DNA of 64,000 nt from Pithys albifrons albifrons (Eukaryota > Chordata > Aves > Passeriformes > Thamnophilidae). The stretch spans positions 9,724,520 to 9,788,519 of the forward strand of contig NC_092460.1 in NCBI RefSeq assembly GCF_047495875.1, in the 5' to 3' direction. The position numbers and the translations under genes are program-made. Below, piece by piece: positions 1 through 13,100 of this stretch. The notes beneath the pieces were generated by a model that searched no databases, was not told the DNA's origin, and saw nothing but the letters and a program-made list of their open reading frames with translations. Every line of letters begins with the position of its first letter. The first letter of the stretch is position 1.

Positions 1-1090
1 AAGAAGTGTGGGTTTTTCCAACAAAATTACTTAAATAAAAGCTTTGCTGTTTGAGATATTCTGTTACTTCTTTCCAGTTATAAAGATCTCATCAGGTTAA
101 AGGAACCAACAATAAAAATGTTTATGTGTGTGTTTGTTAGGGGCTAATTATGAAAATACATACAAAAATAATGATTACCTGACATTCACCACATTACCAT
201 TTATTTCTGGAATAACAAGGATTCCAATACCCAGTTATATTAGTAGGCATTTCTAAAAAGTCACTCTCCAAAGTCAAGCAGATCTCAGATCGTTACTTTA
301 AAAGAAAACTGAATATTCAATCAGGAGTCAAGAAAATTAAGGCTTTTAATGTATCCAAGTTTACAAATATTTGGATGACCAGACACACTATTAGCCTTTC
401 TTTTTATATTATAAAAATGATTTCTGAAGTATCTTTTTCTTTAAGAGAGATTAAATCAGACTTAGATTTTCATTGCAGAAGTGTAAATATCCTTGTGATG
501 GAATCTGGAAAGGAACAACAGAAGTCCAAAGAGAAAACACTGATCCTCACCAGCCAGGCTACAGGATTTGCTTACATAAAACCATCTCTAAGGAAATACA
601 ATTGCAGCATCTGGATTCACAATTCCTAGAAATTCCCAACTTTCAAAAACAAGAGAACAACAGGTGGCCACAGACTCAAAAATATTTCAGCCAAGTATTT
701 CTCCTACCCAGGCAGAACAGCTTTGACAAGAAAGGCAGTAAAAAGCATGTGAGGAATTTTAAGCACCCATGAAGAAACAGCTGTGGTAAAGCTCAACTAA
801 TTCTTCTCAACACCATCGATGCTCTAGGAATTGCCTCAATCTCCCTTTAAGAAAAGAAAATATCCAAAATTTTAAAGATGTTAAACACAGCTCTCCAGTC
901 CTCTGAAGTAAAATTATATTAAAGTTGTAGTGCATGAGACTAAAAAAGTGCATGAGACAAAGCTGGCCTTAAATTTGAGAGCAATGTCACTTTGTCAGTG
1001 TCACCACACCATGCTCAGCACTAAAGCCACAAGTGGTAGGAAAATGTAGACTGGAGAGGGGACCATGTATGAAGTGATTCCCTCACTCAC
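1..1090 (-). other. PRKAR2A: PRKAR2A intron 3 (5' part only)
   Basis: This is the beginning of intron 3, read on the minus strand from the GTGAGT donor at 1090. It runs off the window. It is AT-rich, with no coding exon, repeat or RNA gene that I can recognise. The short open frames at 375-772 show no family resemblance. Confidence 0.8.
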
Positions 1091-1143
1091 CCTTTGTTCT
1101 GTATCTTCTTCCTCTTCATCTGGATTGAAAGCTTCAGCACAAA
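1091..1143 (-). CDS. PRKAR2A: PRKAR2A coding exon 3
   Basis: This 53-bp exon has a strong acceptor (a long pyrimidine run ending in TTTCAAG, with AG at 1144-1145) and a good donor (AAAGG before GTGAGT at 1090). Together with the G carried over from exon 2 it encodes VCAEAFNPDEEEEDTEQR, 18 codons ending in phase 0. VCAE(A/T).NPDEEEED is a hallmark of RII subunits directly after the inhibitor site and before the first cyclic-nucleotide-binding domain. DEEEEDTE is closer to RII-alpha than to RII-beta. The next segment expected in the family (a V-I-H-P-K-T-D-like start) is not found between 1 and 1090, so exon 4 and both cAMP-binding domains lie to the left of the window. Confidence 0.9.
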
Positions 1144-4100
1144 CTTGAAAGAAAAAGAGAGAGGAAATTAGTAAAAAGTAGCAGTTACATGAAAAAAGGA
1201 AACAAATCAGTTTAAATACTTTTCTTCTAGATGTTCCAAAAGGAAAAACAAAATAACTTTGATTTCATGTCATTTTAGAGTCAGAGATTTAAATCCTATC
1301 TCTTCTCTGAGCAGGCACAACGTGGCTGTCCTCGGATTCTCATGCAAAAATCTGTAACTTACAACAGCAAATAATCCTGCATAGCAAGTACTCTGAAGCA
1401 CAGACACAGATTTCCTTTCAACTCGTATCAAAGCATAACAATCTCCATTCAGATTCATTTACAAGCATCTTCTCTAAAATGCAGTGGAAAAACACTGCAG
1501 CTACACTGCTTTGTTCTTTGCAGTGCAATGTACAGAGCAAAACACACCAAAAAAACCCACAAGGAGGGATGAGGCACTCGCTCCACCTCAAGTCAGATGT
1601 GCAAGTGAGTACCTGTATTTTGGGAGGTTTCTTTGTAACAGAGGAATCACTTTTACACAGAAATTAACCCAGGAAACAAACAATCAACTTGGCTACAGTA
1701 TATTCTATGATAAAAATATTTAGTCTCCTTCCTCATATGTTCCTAATCTTTCTGTGTTTGAATCACATGAATTGGTGACTCAAACCCAACTTTAAAAATT
1801 ACACACAGCGATCTTTTCAAAAACTAATATTTGTGGGAAACCACACACTGCAGTACACTGGGACATGGCTCTGCCAAACATGTCATTTTACCTACAGGAT
1901 CAGTTGGAAGAGAGGCAATAAACTGGTTTTGTTTGGTTTCAATTCTTCAGGAAAGGCTTATCTTCACTTTTAACAGTTACACTGTTATACAGTTTTACAG
2001 TACTGACCACAACCCCTTTGGCTGCCAAAAGCCAACAGCTCTAGCTCAGGTGTTCTTATTAATTCCTGCACATTTACAGTTCTTGCATGTCAAAGAGATC
2101 TGCACGTTGTAACCCCCTGTACAGGTAATCACAGAAAGTGGAGTCAGTCCTGTTTTCATCTCGCTGTGCTCTTACTTTAATAAGGGTGGTCTCACTTCTG
2201 AGCTTACCGGCTACTTATAAAATTGTACAAGGAAACCTAGACAAGCCTTTTTCTTTTTACTTTATCCAGCGTCTTGACAATACTGAAGACTTGGCAGAAT
2301 GCCCAGAACTCACTGCAATGACATCTCACCCCTGAATGGACTGAGAAAGTATAAACAAAAATAAACAGATTTTTAAAAAAATATCTAGAAAGTCTTGAAT
2401 TCAGCAACTTGCAAATAATTCAAAAATGCACACAGGCCTACTGACCCTGTCCTGCTTTCAAAAAGACTATAAAAATGCACAAGTCCAGTATAATTTTCTA
2501 GGAAAGATTGGTTCATTTTGCATGTTTTCCCTACCTCAAAAATACAGATCTTTCATAGCAAATTAGATTTTAATTCCCTTTTTCTCCTGAAGAGAGTGTA
2601 GAGACTGGAATACAACACAAGCATTCCACTTAACAAACCACATGTAAAACCCCAATCATGTAGTCATTAGGCATCGGGCATTTAAAGAGTAATTATTACT
2701 CATACAATAAACCCATTTAACAATACAGGAACAGTATATTGACAGTGTACTTAGCACAGGCACACACGTTTAGTTTAACAGAGGGATCCACCCACACTTA
2801 GGGCAGATACTTTACAAAGGATAAACATCCTTCCCCAGCTGAAAAAAAGTACAGTCCACGCCACAGTCCAAAAATGCCTGGATTAGGGGAAGGTGGATGC
2901 CTACAGAGCTGCAGAACTTGGACTGATGGGCTCATCCACTTAATATGCAACACAAAGGCACTAACAAAGAGAACATTATTCACATTTTGGTGTGAAAGCT
3001 TTCCTCCTCCTTTCATTTTACAGTAAAGATCAAAGTCTATTGTCAAAGCTTTGAATTTTCTAATAAGGAATATTTTCTAAGAAGAAAGGCTCCTTGGTTT
3101 AGACAGTACAGTGTAACTGGAGATTAAATACGCTGGTTGTAAAAAACAGTTTATCTTACGAGTAACTGGAGTACAATTCTCTATTTTGCACCATAGTACA
3201 TACTGTAAATGCACTTCTGTACATTTTTGAAATTACCTGGCGTGTAAGCACATTCCAGATGTGCATCTATAAGTTCAGAGGTCACTGCACTTCACTGTAT
3301 CACTCTATGATTCAAATTCTCAATACTAAGCTGCAAATTTGATTTTGTTCCTACCTCAACTGCAGGGAAGTTATTGCTAAAAAATGCTTCAGAATTCAAG
3401 AAATTCTCTTAAAGATTTCCTTAGGAAAAGCAGTTTAATTATCACAGCTAAAACTGGAGCATCAGAGCACAACCTTAGATTAAAACACACAGGAATCAAA
3501 GGAACACAGTTCTCTGCAACTTCAGCATGGAACGGCCTCGGTTGAGGTTTGTACATGTAGGTTTTTCCCTATTTCATCTTTCCCAGGAAGGGTGAAAACA
3601 GCTCCATAAAGCCCAGAAAGGATTTATCCTTATAGAACTTAGTCCCTCACATATGGAAATCACTTCTCTAGTGCCCATGAATGGACATCAGAAAAACATA
3701 ACAGAAATGTGGCAAAAATGGCACTTCCTCCCATGCTGTCACACAGAAAACTTTCCCATTATACTTTTGTTCTTCAGCCTCCTGCTGGGATTTCTTTTTC
3801 CATTGAGAGGACTAGGACAGACATTTTGGGCAGCTCTCACTGACAGTACTTTATTTACTCGCAGGCAGAGCTGTATCACAACGTAACACATCTGTTGTGG
3901 GATGGTTAAAATGGAGGAGAGAGACAAAATTATTATTTCTGACTTCAAGCTTAAATTAATACGTGATATGCTGGAAAGCCCACTGAAAGCTTTTCAGGGC
4001 ACTCATACCAACCAACAGCATTTTCCAAATACTTTAAAATATGACTAATGCAAAGAAAAGGCAAACATTACATCAAATCCATCCCATGTTTATGTCTCAA

Positions 4101-7100
4101 TAAGTCCCATTTTTCTTTCCACTATTTTTAATTGGTAAATCCCTTGTGGAAGTCTGTACTGTTGAACACACGAGCTGCCATATCTTTGTGCCAGCCTTAC
4201 CTTCAAAATGTTTCATGGTACAAACAGAGTCACTTCGTTACCCTTCTGGCTGAACAGACCCCCCATAACTACCCTGCAGTCTGCCAATCCCTGACAGAAA
4301 TCTATGGAGTTGCAGGACTCCTCAAGGTTATTCATTCTGGGTTACAGTACAGCCAGTCCCAATGAAAAAACATTTGATCTTTCATCTTGACAGAGTGAAA
4401 GCGCACGTGACCCACTATTTGATGCATGACTGAATTCGCATTTTAACTGTTTCAGTGTCCCAACAAAACAGACACTCCCAGACCGGCTTATTCTCCCAAG
4501 ATGATCCTGAAGGTTTCTGCTGGAAGCATTTTTCAGACTTATGCAATGGCAGATGGCAGGTATCTCTCTCCCAGGGTCATCCAGCCCAAACTCCCTCCAA
4601 GGGGAACTATAGGAATGCTGGATTGGGGCTGACCTGGAAACCTCCCCGGGCACAGATTGCACATCCCTCTGCTGACCTGGCCCACAGCCCTGCTGGGCAA
4701 GGAAGGAGCTCTTCTTAATGTGCAAGCTAAACCTCACAAGTATCTTGATATAAATTGAAGCGACTTCTGAAATCACACCTTTCCCATGTGAGACTTTGAG
4801 CACATCTTTGCCCTTGAGCAAGTCCTAAGCACGAACCCATCAGTGGAAGTTCCACACCAGCCTGACACAACCACAGGTACGTGCTCCCAGTACAGCTCCA
4901 CCAGCTCACATCATGCAGACCAAGCTTCCTTCCAAATCTACCCACATAGTTCAAATAGCTTTGGAACATAAACCACATTTTTCAGTTTTAAGAGGCTTTA
5001 AGATAGAAAGAAATTCAGGCTTTTATCCTACAATCTACATTTCAGTCTCTCTCAGCTCCTGCAGCTTTTACAGCAAGTTCAGGTTTCTCTCATGCTGCAC
5101 CTTCTTTGGCTTTCAAGAACAGGCACATCTGTTAACACTTCTGAAGGCTCAGAAATGACACAACTCGATCGCTGCTTTGTTATGCAGGTGACACCAAGAT
5201 CTTTGTAGCCGCAGCAATGACATCAGCAGTGATGGCTGAGGGGGAAGCAACGGGTGGGGAGACAATGAGAAGTAGCAAGACAAGTTGCCAGCAGAAACAC
5301 CACCTTTGTTTATGCACGTTTTAATTGCTCTCAAGATAATATTGTTCTGCAAAATACAAGTTTTGTCAAGATCAAAGTCCCTGCACTCTATGCAAAGCTG
5401 CACAACAGCTGAACATTGAGCTCTAGCAGGCAAATACAGCCTGAGAGAATTGCACACCATCCCGGTCCCTGGGAGATCAGTCTGTTTCCTTCAAAATAGC
5501 AGCCAAGCAGCTGAGGCCTACAGACCTTCAGACACACACAAAAGAAGGAAATTAAAGCTCTATGTTTTATGTAAGGTGAATGCATTATTGGTATTTCTCT
5601 TATTGAAACAAGTAGCAAATAGATGCCCTGTCACACCTTCTTTGCAATTTTAGATGGCACCTTCTCTACTCTGGAGTAAAATCCTACTCACTCTTCCTTA
5701 CTTATGAGGATGCATCACCTCCAGCTGATCCTGTCAGATCCAATAATAAAAATCCACCCAGAGAAGGACATGCAGAATCACTTTTCCAGTTATTTATTCA
5801 GATGAGCGATCTTACACTACGTTTATGGCGACGTTCTTTGCGTTTGAGTTTGTCAGAGCTTCAAACGTTTCACACGTCTGTCTCTCAAACGACAGATGCA
5901 AAGTCTCTTCTGGGAGCAAAATGCCAGCTGGAAAGGTGATCACTTCCAGTGCCTTGTCATTCCCTCTTTGACAGCTGAGTTGCACTTCAGAACGAGGCAG
6001 TCAGATGAATTAGGAAGCTTAAACAGCACTTTACATAGGTCTTTGCTGGCACAGCTCAACATGATATTCTGCACTCAGGAAGCAACTTCAAGTCTCCTCT
6101 CACTTCTGTGGCTGGTTACCTCAGTACTTTCTGGCTTAGAAATGGCACTTTGTTCCTCGAGTGAAAGATCTCACCACGACAAAACAGACAGCAGACTCAG
6201 ACTCCAGCAAGTGGGAAACAGAACCTGCACCCATTTGCAGCACACGAACCATTTTCACACTTATGACGGAATGAAAAGCAACACTGGAACCTGAAGAACA
6301 GTTAAACCAGATGCAGGAAAATCAGCTGTTCCAGCCTTCAATTCACTAATGAGAACTGACTGAAACCAAAGGTAATTTTTTTCTCAAAATGGATGTTGTT
6401 GCATCAGCCCAAAACTCAGATCTTGAGTCTTCTTAGACTGGTCTTTCTCTTTTACTTTATGTGCCACATGATAACACCCAGATGCAGGATAACCCACAGC
6501 AGCACCTCCTCCTGACTTTGTTCTTAATTCTTAGAGAGGCATAACTGAGACACAATTTGAAATGATCGGGACTTGAGCAAACACCCCACCAAATCTTTGT
6601 CAAATACAAATGCAGAATATTTGAACACACAACCAGTTGCATGGTCAGGTATGTCAAACCAAGTATAAGACTTTTCAGTTGAGAAATATTTAGAAATAAT
6701 GAATTTCAGTGGCAATTGAAAAGAATGGATTTTCAGTTCTTGAAACAGCTTCAAATGTCATTTAAAGTTAAATAGAAATTAAAGTAAAATCCAGTCTGTT
6801 CTTCACAGGCAGTGCCATTCTGTTACTGATCAAATACGAAGACACCAAGTCCCTTAGTGTGGCTGTGCCAAAGCAGCTCAGCCCAGCCAGGATTACGGGC
6901 TCAGGCCCAGCCCCACGCTTGGTCCCAAAGCCTGCTCAGGCTGAAAAGCTGCACAGATCACTCTGTCAGGCAAAGATATCTATGAGACACTGATAAAGCC
7001 TGTAGGGCCTTAAAGCCCTGCACTGTTTCACCCAGGTCTGTGAAAAGCCAGCGCTGCCTCTGCTACTGCTCAACACAACAGGTGAACGTGTTCACCTGAT

Positions 7101-10100
7101 CCACCCAAAGCTTCACTTACAGCCCAGGCTCAAACTGAAAATGCCCATCTCTGATGTGGACGTTACCAATGTCCCTCAAGGCCCTCTGCTCCAAAGGGGC
7201 AACAGCTCCCGGGCAGTGCCTGGAGGGCCCCCATTCCAGCCCCGCTGCCCCAAGGCACAGCTCTGGATAAACTGCAGCCCAGGGAGGCACACAGAGATGT
7301 GCACGATGTGCTGCAGGGCTTGCTGTCCTTGCCTTTGGAAACCTTTGATAGCCATTCCCTCAGGGTGATTTCGTACTTTCCAGCAGCCTTATCTAAATCA
7401 GACTTCTCCAGCTTGTTTTATTTCCATCAAAACAGAAATGCAACAGTTCCAGTGACAAAGGCTTGTGACAAAACTGTGATGCCACTGTCACACACTCCTA
7501 CTTCATATTATGTTTCCGTCATGAGTTCAGAACAGACTGCACAATCAATTATAAATGCCACCTTTTATGATAATGTGCGTTTCTTCTTTGCAGGAAATCC
7601 AACTTTACATGCACAGACACCTTTTCTCCCAAGATGCATTTAGTGCAGGCAACATAATAATCCTTTTAAAATTATGACAATTGATTCACACCATTTCCAT
7701 ATGTATGTTTGTTTTATATATTCTGAATAATGAATTTTTCAAATGTTCTTACTAAAGGGAGAGAAAGTAATAAAAATCTGTGTTTAAGTATTTCTTTAAA
7801 AGGCTTTATCAGATGTAGAGTAAAACAATTTAGATAATTCATTACAGCAGAACAGCCATTAAAATGATACAGCAACAAATCAAAACTTTTTTTTCCACTA
7901 CAGGAAGATTTGGCAAAGTATTTAAAATTACATTTCCCCAGGGGCAAGCAAGGACTTTCAAGATGAAAGACCTCAAATAATAAACGGAAAGTAAATAATC
8001 ACAGTCTCTTAGATTTGTATCTTTAGACACATGTAATGGAAGCACTACATGCAGACAATGCCACTTCAACCAGAATTAAAGACAAACACGAAGCACTTTG
8101 ACTTTTAACATGATACAATGCATTCCTACCTAATGATTATTTCTGGTAGGTTTTGTTAAGCTTTGTTTTTTGGCTTTGTTTTGCTTAACTGCCCCTGCCA
8201 CACACGGGATCTGGCCTGGAAACCGCCCCAAGGGAACTGACTCAGGGACAGCTTCGGGCTAACCATAAACCAAAGGCTCCAGAGCACACCTGGGAACCTG
8301 CTCCAGGAATCTGTTAGGGAAAGACATTCCCTATCAACTTAGAGGCAAACTGGGGAGGATCCTACTGACCTGCAACAAAACTTAACAAGACAATCCTCAG
8401 CCTGAATATCTTTATTTAAATTCTCCTCCTACTCAGGAGCAATTAAAACAAAAAACTTGTGCCAGTGCAGGACAGGACATAGAATTCTCTTGGGCACCTC
8501 TTTGGTATAATCAGATGAACATGACATTTGCTTCATGTAATTGCCTATTTAAATTACATTGAGGCACAACTTTTACTTAATGCCTTTATGTATGAGTTAT
8601 ACAGAGTGTTTTGGCTTATCCTTCACTTTGCATCCTCACAAGTGGGTAAAGGGTCAGGCCCTTGCACCTCACTCCAGGGGCTGGAGGAAAATAATGATTA
8701 TTTCATGAGGCTACTGTGCTTCATAGACTAAAACACTGGCAAAAATAACTAAATAAAATGCTTCTGGATCATCTAAATGCACAGTTATGCACAGACACCA
8801 TTAATTCTACATAACTCCCAGACTGCAATTTTTTATAATTTGAAAACCTACAATTTCCACTACTTATGATAGAAGCACTCTGGTGACAAAATACAGCACT
8901 CTGCAAGTAGCATCTCCCCTGTACAGCTGGAGGAGCCAAGGGACAATATCACCTGATTGCACAGAATCACCTGCTAAACCACAACTAGAGGTCCTGAACT
9001 TTGGGTTTCTATGTCTTAATGCACAAGAGCCCAACATCCCATCGGACAGTGGTGTGCTCTGGGCCTTGCAGCAAGAGGTGAGTCTGCATGAAAATTAAAA
9101 CATAAAACATAATCCATCATGGTAGAGCACTAACTAAAAATAAGAAAGTTTTCCATGTGGGTAAGGAAGTTCACAGCTCTGACATGGTGACAATCAAACC
9201 CTGTTATGGGTTCACCTAGGTGGGCCTAGATTTGGGCTCTGAAGTCTGGACTAGGCCGAAGGTGTCAGCTGACTTGAGCTGGGCTGAGCTAACAGCTGAC
9301 CTCTTCTAGCCAGTAATTTTGTATTCCATACCACATTATGACATCATCTCCAGGGCAGTAGGAACCAGTGTGGGAGTGGTTAAGGCAGTCACTTCTCAGC
9401 CCTCCTCTTGGGAGGACTCACGATGCTGTCCCAGGGGGGATGGAGAGGACCAGGCCCACCACTGGCTCACAGGGTACCTCAGGAAAGTAAAATGTGTTGT
9501 TCTGGGTCTCTCCTTTCTGCTTGGGTTTGTCTCCCTGGGGAATAAGCTTCTTCTTAAGTAATGTGTAGTTAGGACAGTAGAATTTGTGTGTTCGTTATGA
9601 AGTTGAGGTGGGGAACTTGTTGTTGCAGACTTGTGTGAGTGTATATTTGTACTCTCTTCTAATTGTCTCTTTCTTTCTGTGAAAAATATATGTAGATTTA
9701 GTATAAATGCGGTTTGAAGTGGTTTTTTTTTTCTTTCCCCTCTCTTTTCCTCCCTTTCCCTGGTGTTAGGAGGGAGGCTTTTCTCTCTGTGCTTGGGGGG
9801 GTTGGCAGTTGCTTATCTCAAACCAAGACAAACCCAAAATATCATCCTTTCACCTTAAAACAATAATTTATAATGTGCTACTTCTGTTTCCAATTCCCTT
9901 TACTACATTTAAACAGAAATCTCAAAACAGCAGCAGGGTATTTCAGAGTTATATATTATTCCATGTGGTGAAGCCTGGGAAATTCATAGGAAGCAAACTT
10001 TATTCTTGCAAGTTAAGAAATCAGAAGACTGCAATGGATAAACATGTTGCTGACCTTGTTCAAGCCTTCTAAGAGAGCCTTACCGATGAGATAGTCACCC

Positions 10101-13100
10101 ATAAAAAAGGTCTCCTGGAAAACATGATGCTACTACTATTTCAGAGCACCCAGATTCACAATTGTAGAAGGAAGCCTTCTGCTTTAATGATCTTCTGGTT
10201 GAGCCCATCACATAACTCATAACACATTTCCAACTGTGTTACGCAAGCAAGGCAGATAAAACCAGAAATTAAGCACCAGGAATGTTTATGTGCCTGAAAA
10301 ACACAGTGATACTTTCTCTCAGTTAAAAACAGCATGAAGAATGTTCATTTTACATTCAGTTTGCATCAAAACAGCACAAGTTCCAAGAAATGGCTCAAAA
10401 TATACACTTCCCCCCCAAAAAAGGTACATGTCTTACAGGCTTTTAGTTGCAAACAGTATATAGAAGAGATAATCTAGCTGAGGAATAGAACAAAAAAGTG
10501 TTTTTCCAGTCTAGAAATAAGAAATTCTCGTTCACTTTCCAGACCAAGGCATTGTTTGGTTTTATACTTGGAGTTCTGCTGTGTGAATTGCTAAACCTGC
10601 AGTAAGGCACATAATATTTTAAGATAACCTTCAGCATCTTGGGTAAATCCACTGATGCACTTCTGTGCCAGAGCAGAGCCCTACAATTGCATTCAGCAAT
10701 GAAAATTACTCACATTTCTCACATCCATCATAACACAGAACTGAAGGATGTCAAAGTGTTAGAAGGCATTTCTTAAATTAATGGTTCAGCAACTTACATA
10801 TGATTTTTAAAGATTTCTAGAGAACATCCAAATGTATTAAAAATCCCATTACCCCCAAGAGAACAAGTAGCATCTATTTACCTGTAGCAAGAGGGAACAA
10901 TACAAAATCAGAATGGCTTTGACACGAAAGGATTGTGTGCAGAGGAATGATGTGGGAGCCCCCAATTCCCTGTGCTTGGAAACAACTCTGTCCTTTCCTG
11001 GCACACAGGCAAAGCAGGCAATGTGGGAAGAAAAACCCCTTGAAGAAAACCCCAGCAACTCCCCCCATTCCTGTGTGATTGCTGAGCAACTCCCATGCCC
11101 TGGAGAGTGCCAGCCATGGGGAAGGGGTAACTCTTTCATTTGGTCCAACTCATGTCCAGGATGAGCCAACTCTGGACTTCAGTGGCTCACGGAACAAACG
11201 GATTTCCTTCACAGGAAATAGACGGTTAAGTTGTTCTGGCAAAAGACTAATATTGGGCAGAACTTCATCACTGGAGCTTGTGTGCTTCATTTCTGACCAC
11301 TTCATTTTATGTTTTTCTATTAGAGAACATTAGTGAGTTTACACGCTCCTTCCTCTCCCAGATTTTGGAGATGTGGGAAACACAAATATTCCGGCACACT
11401 GACCCAAACCACGTAAGTGCTTCAGGCAGACAAGCACAAGCCACTTCCAAAGTCAAGCCCTGATTTAAGTCTCTCTTTCAAGGAGAGCACTATAAAAATG
11501 TTCACAGCAGTTTCTGAGATTGCTTTAGTATTTCCTGTAGTGAGTTTTCATATTGCCATCATATTCCCTGCAGTGGGTTTTTCAGTATTCCAGTAAAGCT
11601 TTCCATTATTTGGAGTATGCACAGGCTCATCAAGGTGTGCTGGTACTAAAAATGACTGAGTGGAGCTTCTGAAAATACATGGGATACCCTTTCATACTTA
11701 AATCAGGTCTGTTCAAACTTTTCTATTCTATATGGACTATTCAACCCATTTCACATTTAATTTGAAGATACAACAACCTAAACTTGCAGGAGTTATTAGT
11801 CAGTATAAGAGCATAACAACATCCATGGCTGTGTATAAAACTTTTCATTAAAAAAGGGATAAGGTGATGCCTTATATATTTACAAGAAAAACACAAATCA
11901 CATCTAACTCCCAGAGTCACTCTAAAGATACATGTGTTGCACTAGGTATAAAATTCCCTTTTTTAGCCTGAATCATGACAGGCATTTTGAGATTTCCTCT
12001 GGTGTGTTTGCTTTCAGTCTCTTGTGCACAACAAACCGTGTTGGAATACATTTATTTGGGCTTTAATTGTGGAAAAATAGCTCAAGTTCAGATCAAAAAT
12101 TTAAAAAAAAAAATCAATTCTCTTTTTCATCACACAAAAGAAGAAAATTAAATTCCAACCTATCAAAAAGTGAGTGAATTAAATTTTATTTAAACAATCA
12201 GCTGAAGACTCATATTTTCAAAAGTGTTTATGTACTAAAGATACAGACCAGCATCTATGTAGGCTTTTTAAAGATCTTTAATGTAAAACAATTAATGGAA
12301 GTTAATCACTTGCACCTTTTGCCACCTGAATACTTCTGGAAAACTGGTCCATACTGCCTTAATTGCTTAAAAATGTGCATAGCTATACTTTTGGTTCTGA
12401 TTAATAAGGACTAATCTCAGTTAAAACATTTGACATCAGATGAACAACTTTTCATTGTTATGTAACACTCTAAGCATGAACAATTATATAGAAAGAATAA
12501 ATTAAAGATGCAAAAAGTGAATGAATTCTACTCCACTGTGGCACTTAGTTCATTGAGTAGACAGGATCAGATTTTGTCTGACCAGGCATTGCACTGACTT
12601 AAGTTTTAAACAAGGATGCTCACTGTGTTGTATTTCTCCTTATGTCAGGAAAAAAAACCCTATCAAAATTACAAGCAGAATTATTCACAACACTATGAAA
12701 TCCAAGTAATTGTGAAGTCACGACTGTTAATTTCCAAAAATAAGCTTTTCATTATTAACTGGATGTCAATCACACGCCAGGAATTTTTAAATAAGTCCCA
12801 ATATTGCAAACAGAGAAAACAAGCTTTTTTTGTTTAATGAATAATGATTCAGACACTTTCCTACAGGAGAGCACCCACACAATTTATCACCACTTTCATC
12901 TGTCATCCCACACGCTTGGCTTTTGCTCATATCAACATTTTCCAAAATGAATTATTTTCACTCCAGTTATGATACCAGTTTTGCAATCATTAGGGCTAGC
13001 AAAAAAATCATAGAAACATCACGTTGTTGATACAGGAAAACTGTTTGTGCCATTTGTAAAAATATGAATTTTTGAACTCAAGTCTTTATCAATTATCACC

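Noticed and set aside
4342..4821. 159-codon minus-strand frame in intron 2
   Set aside because: It lies in a GC-richer patch with open frames on both strands, has no recognisable domain, and gives no in-frame splice connection to PRKAR2A.
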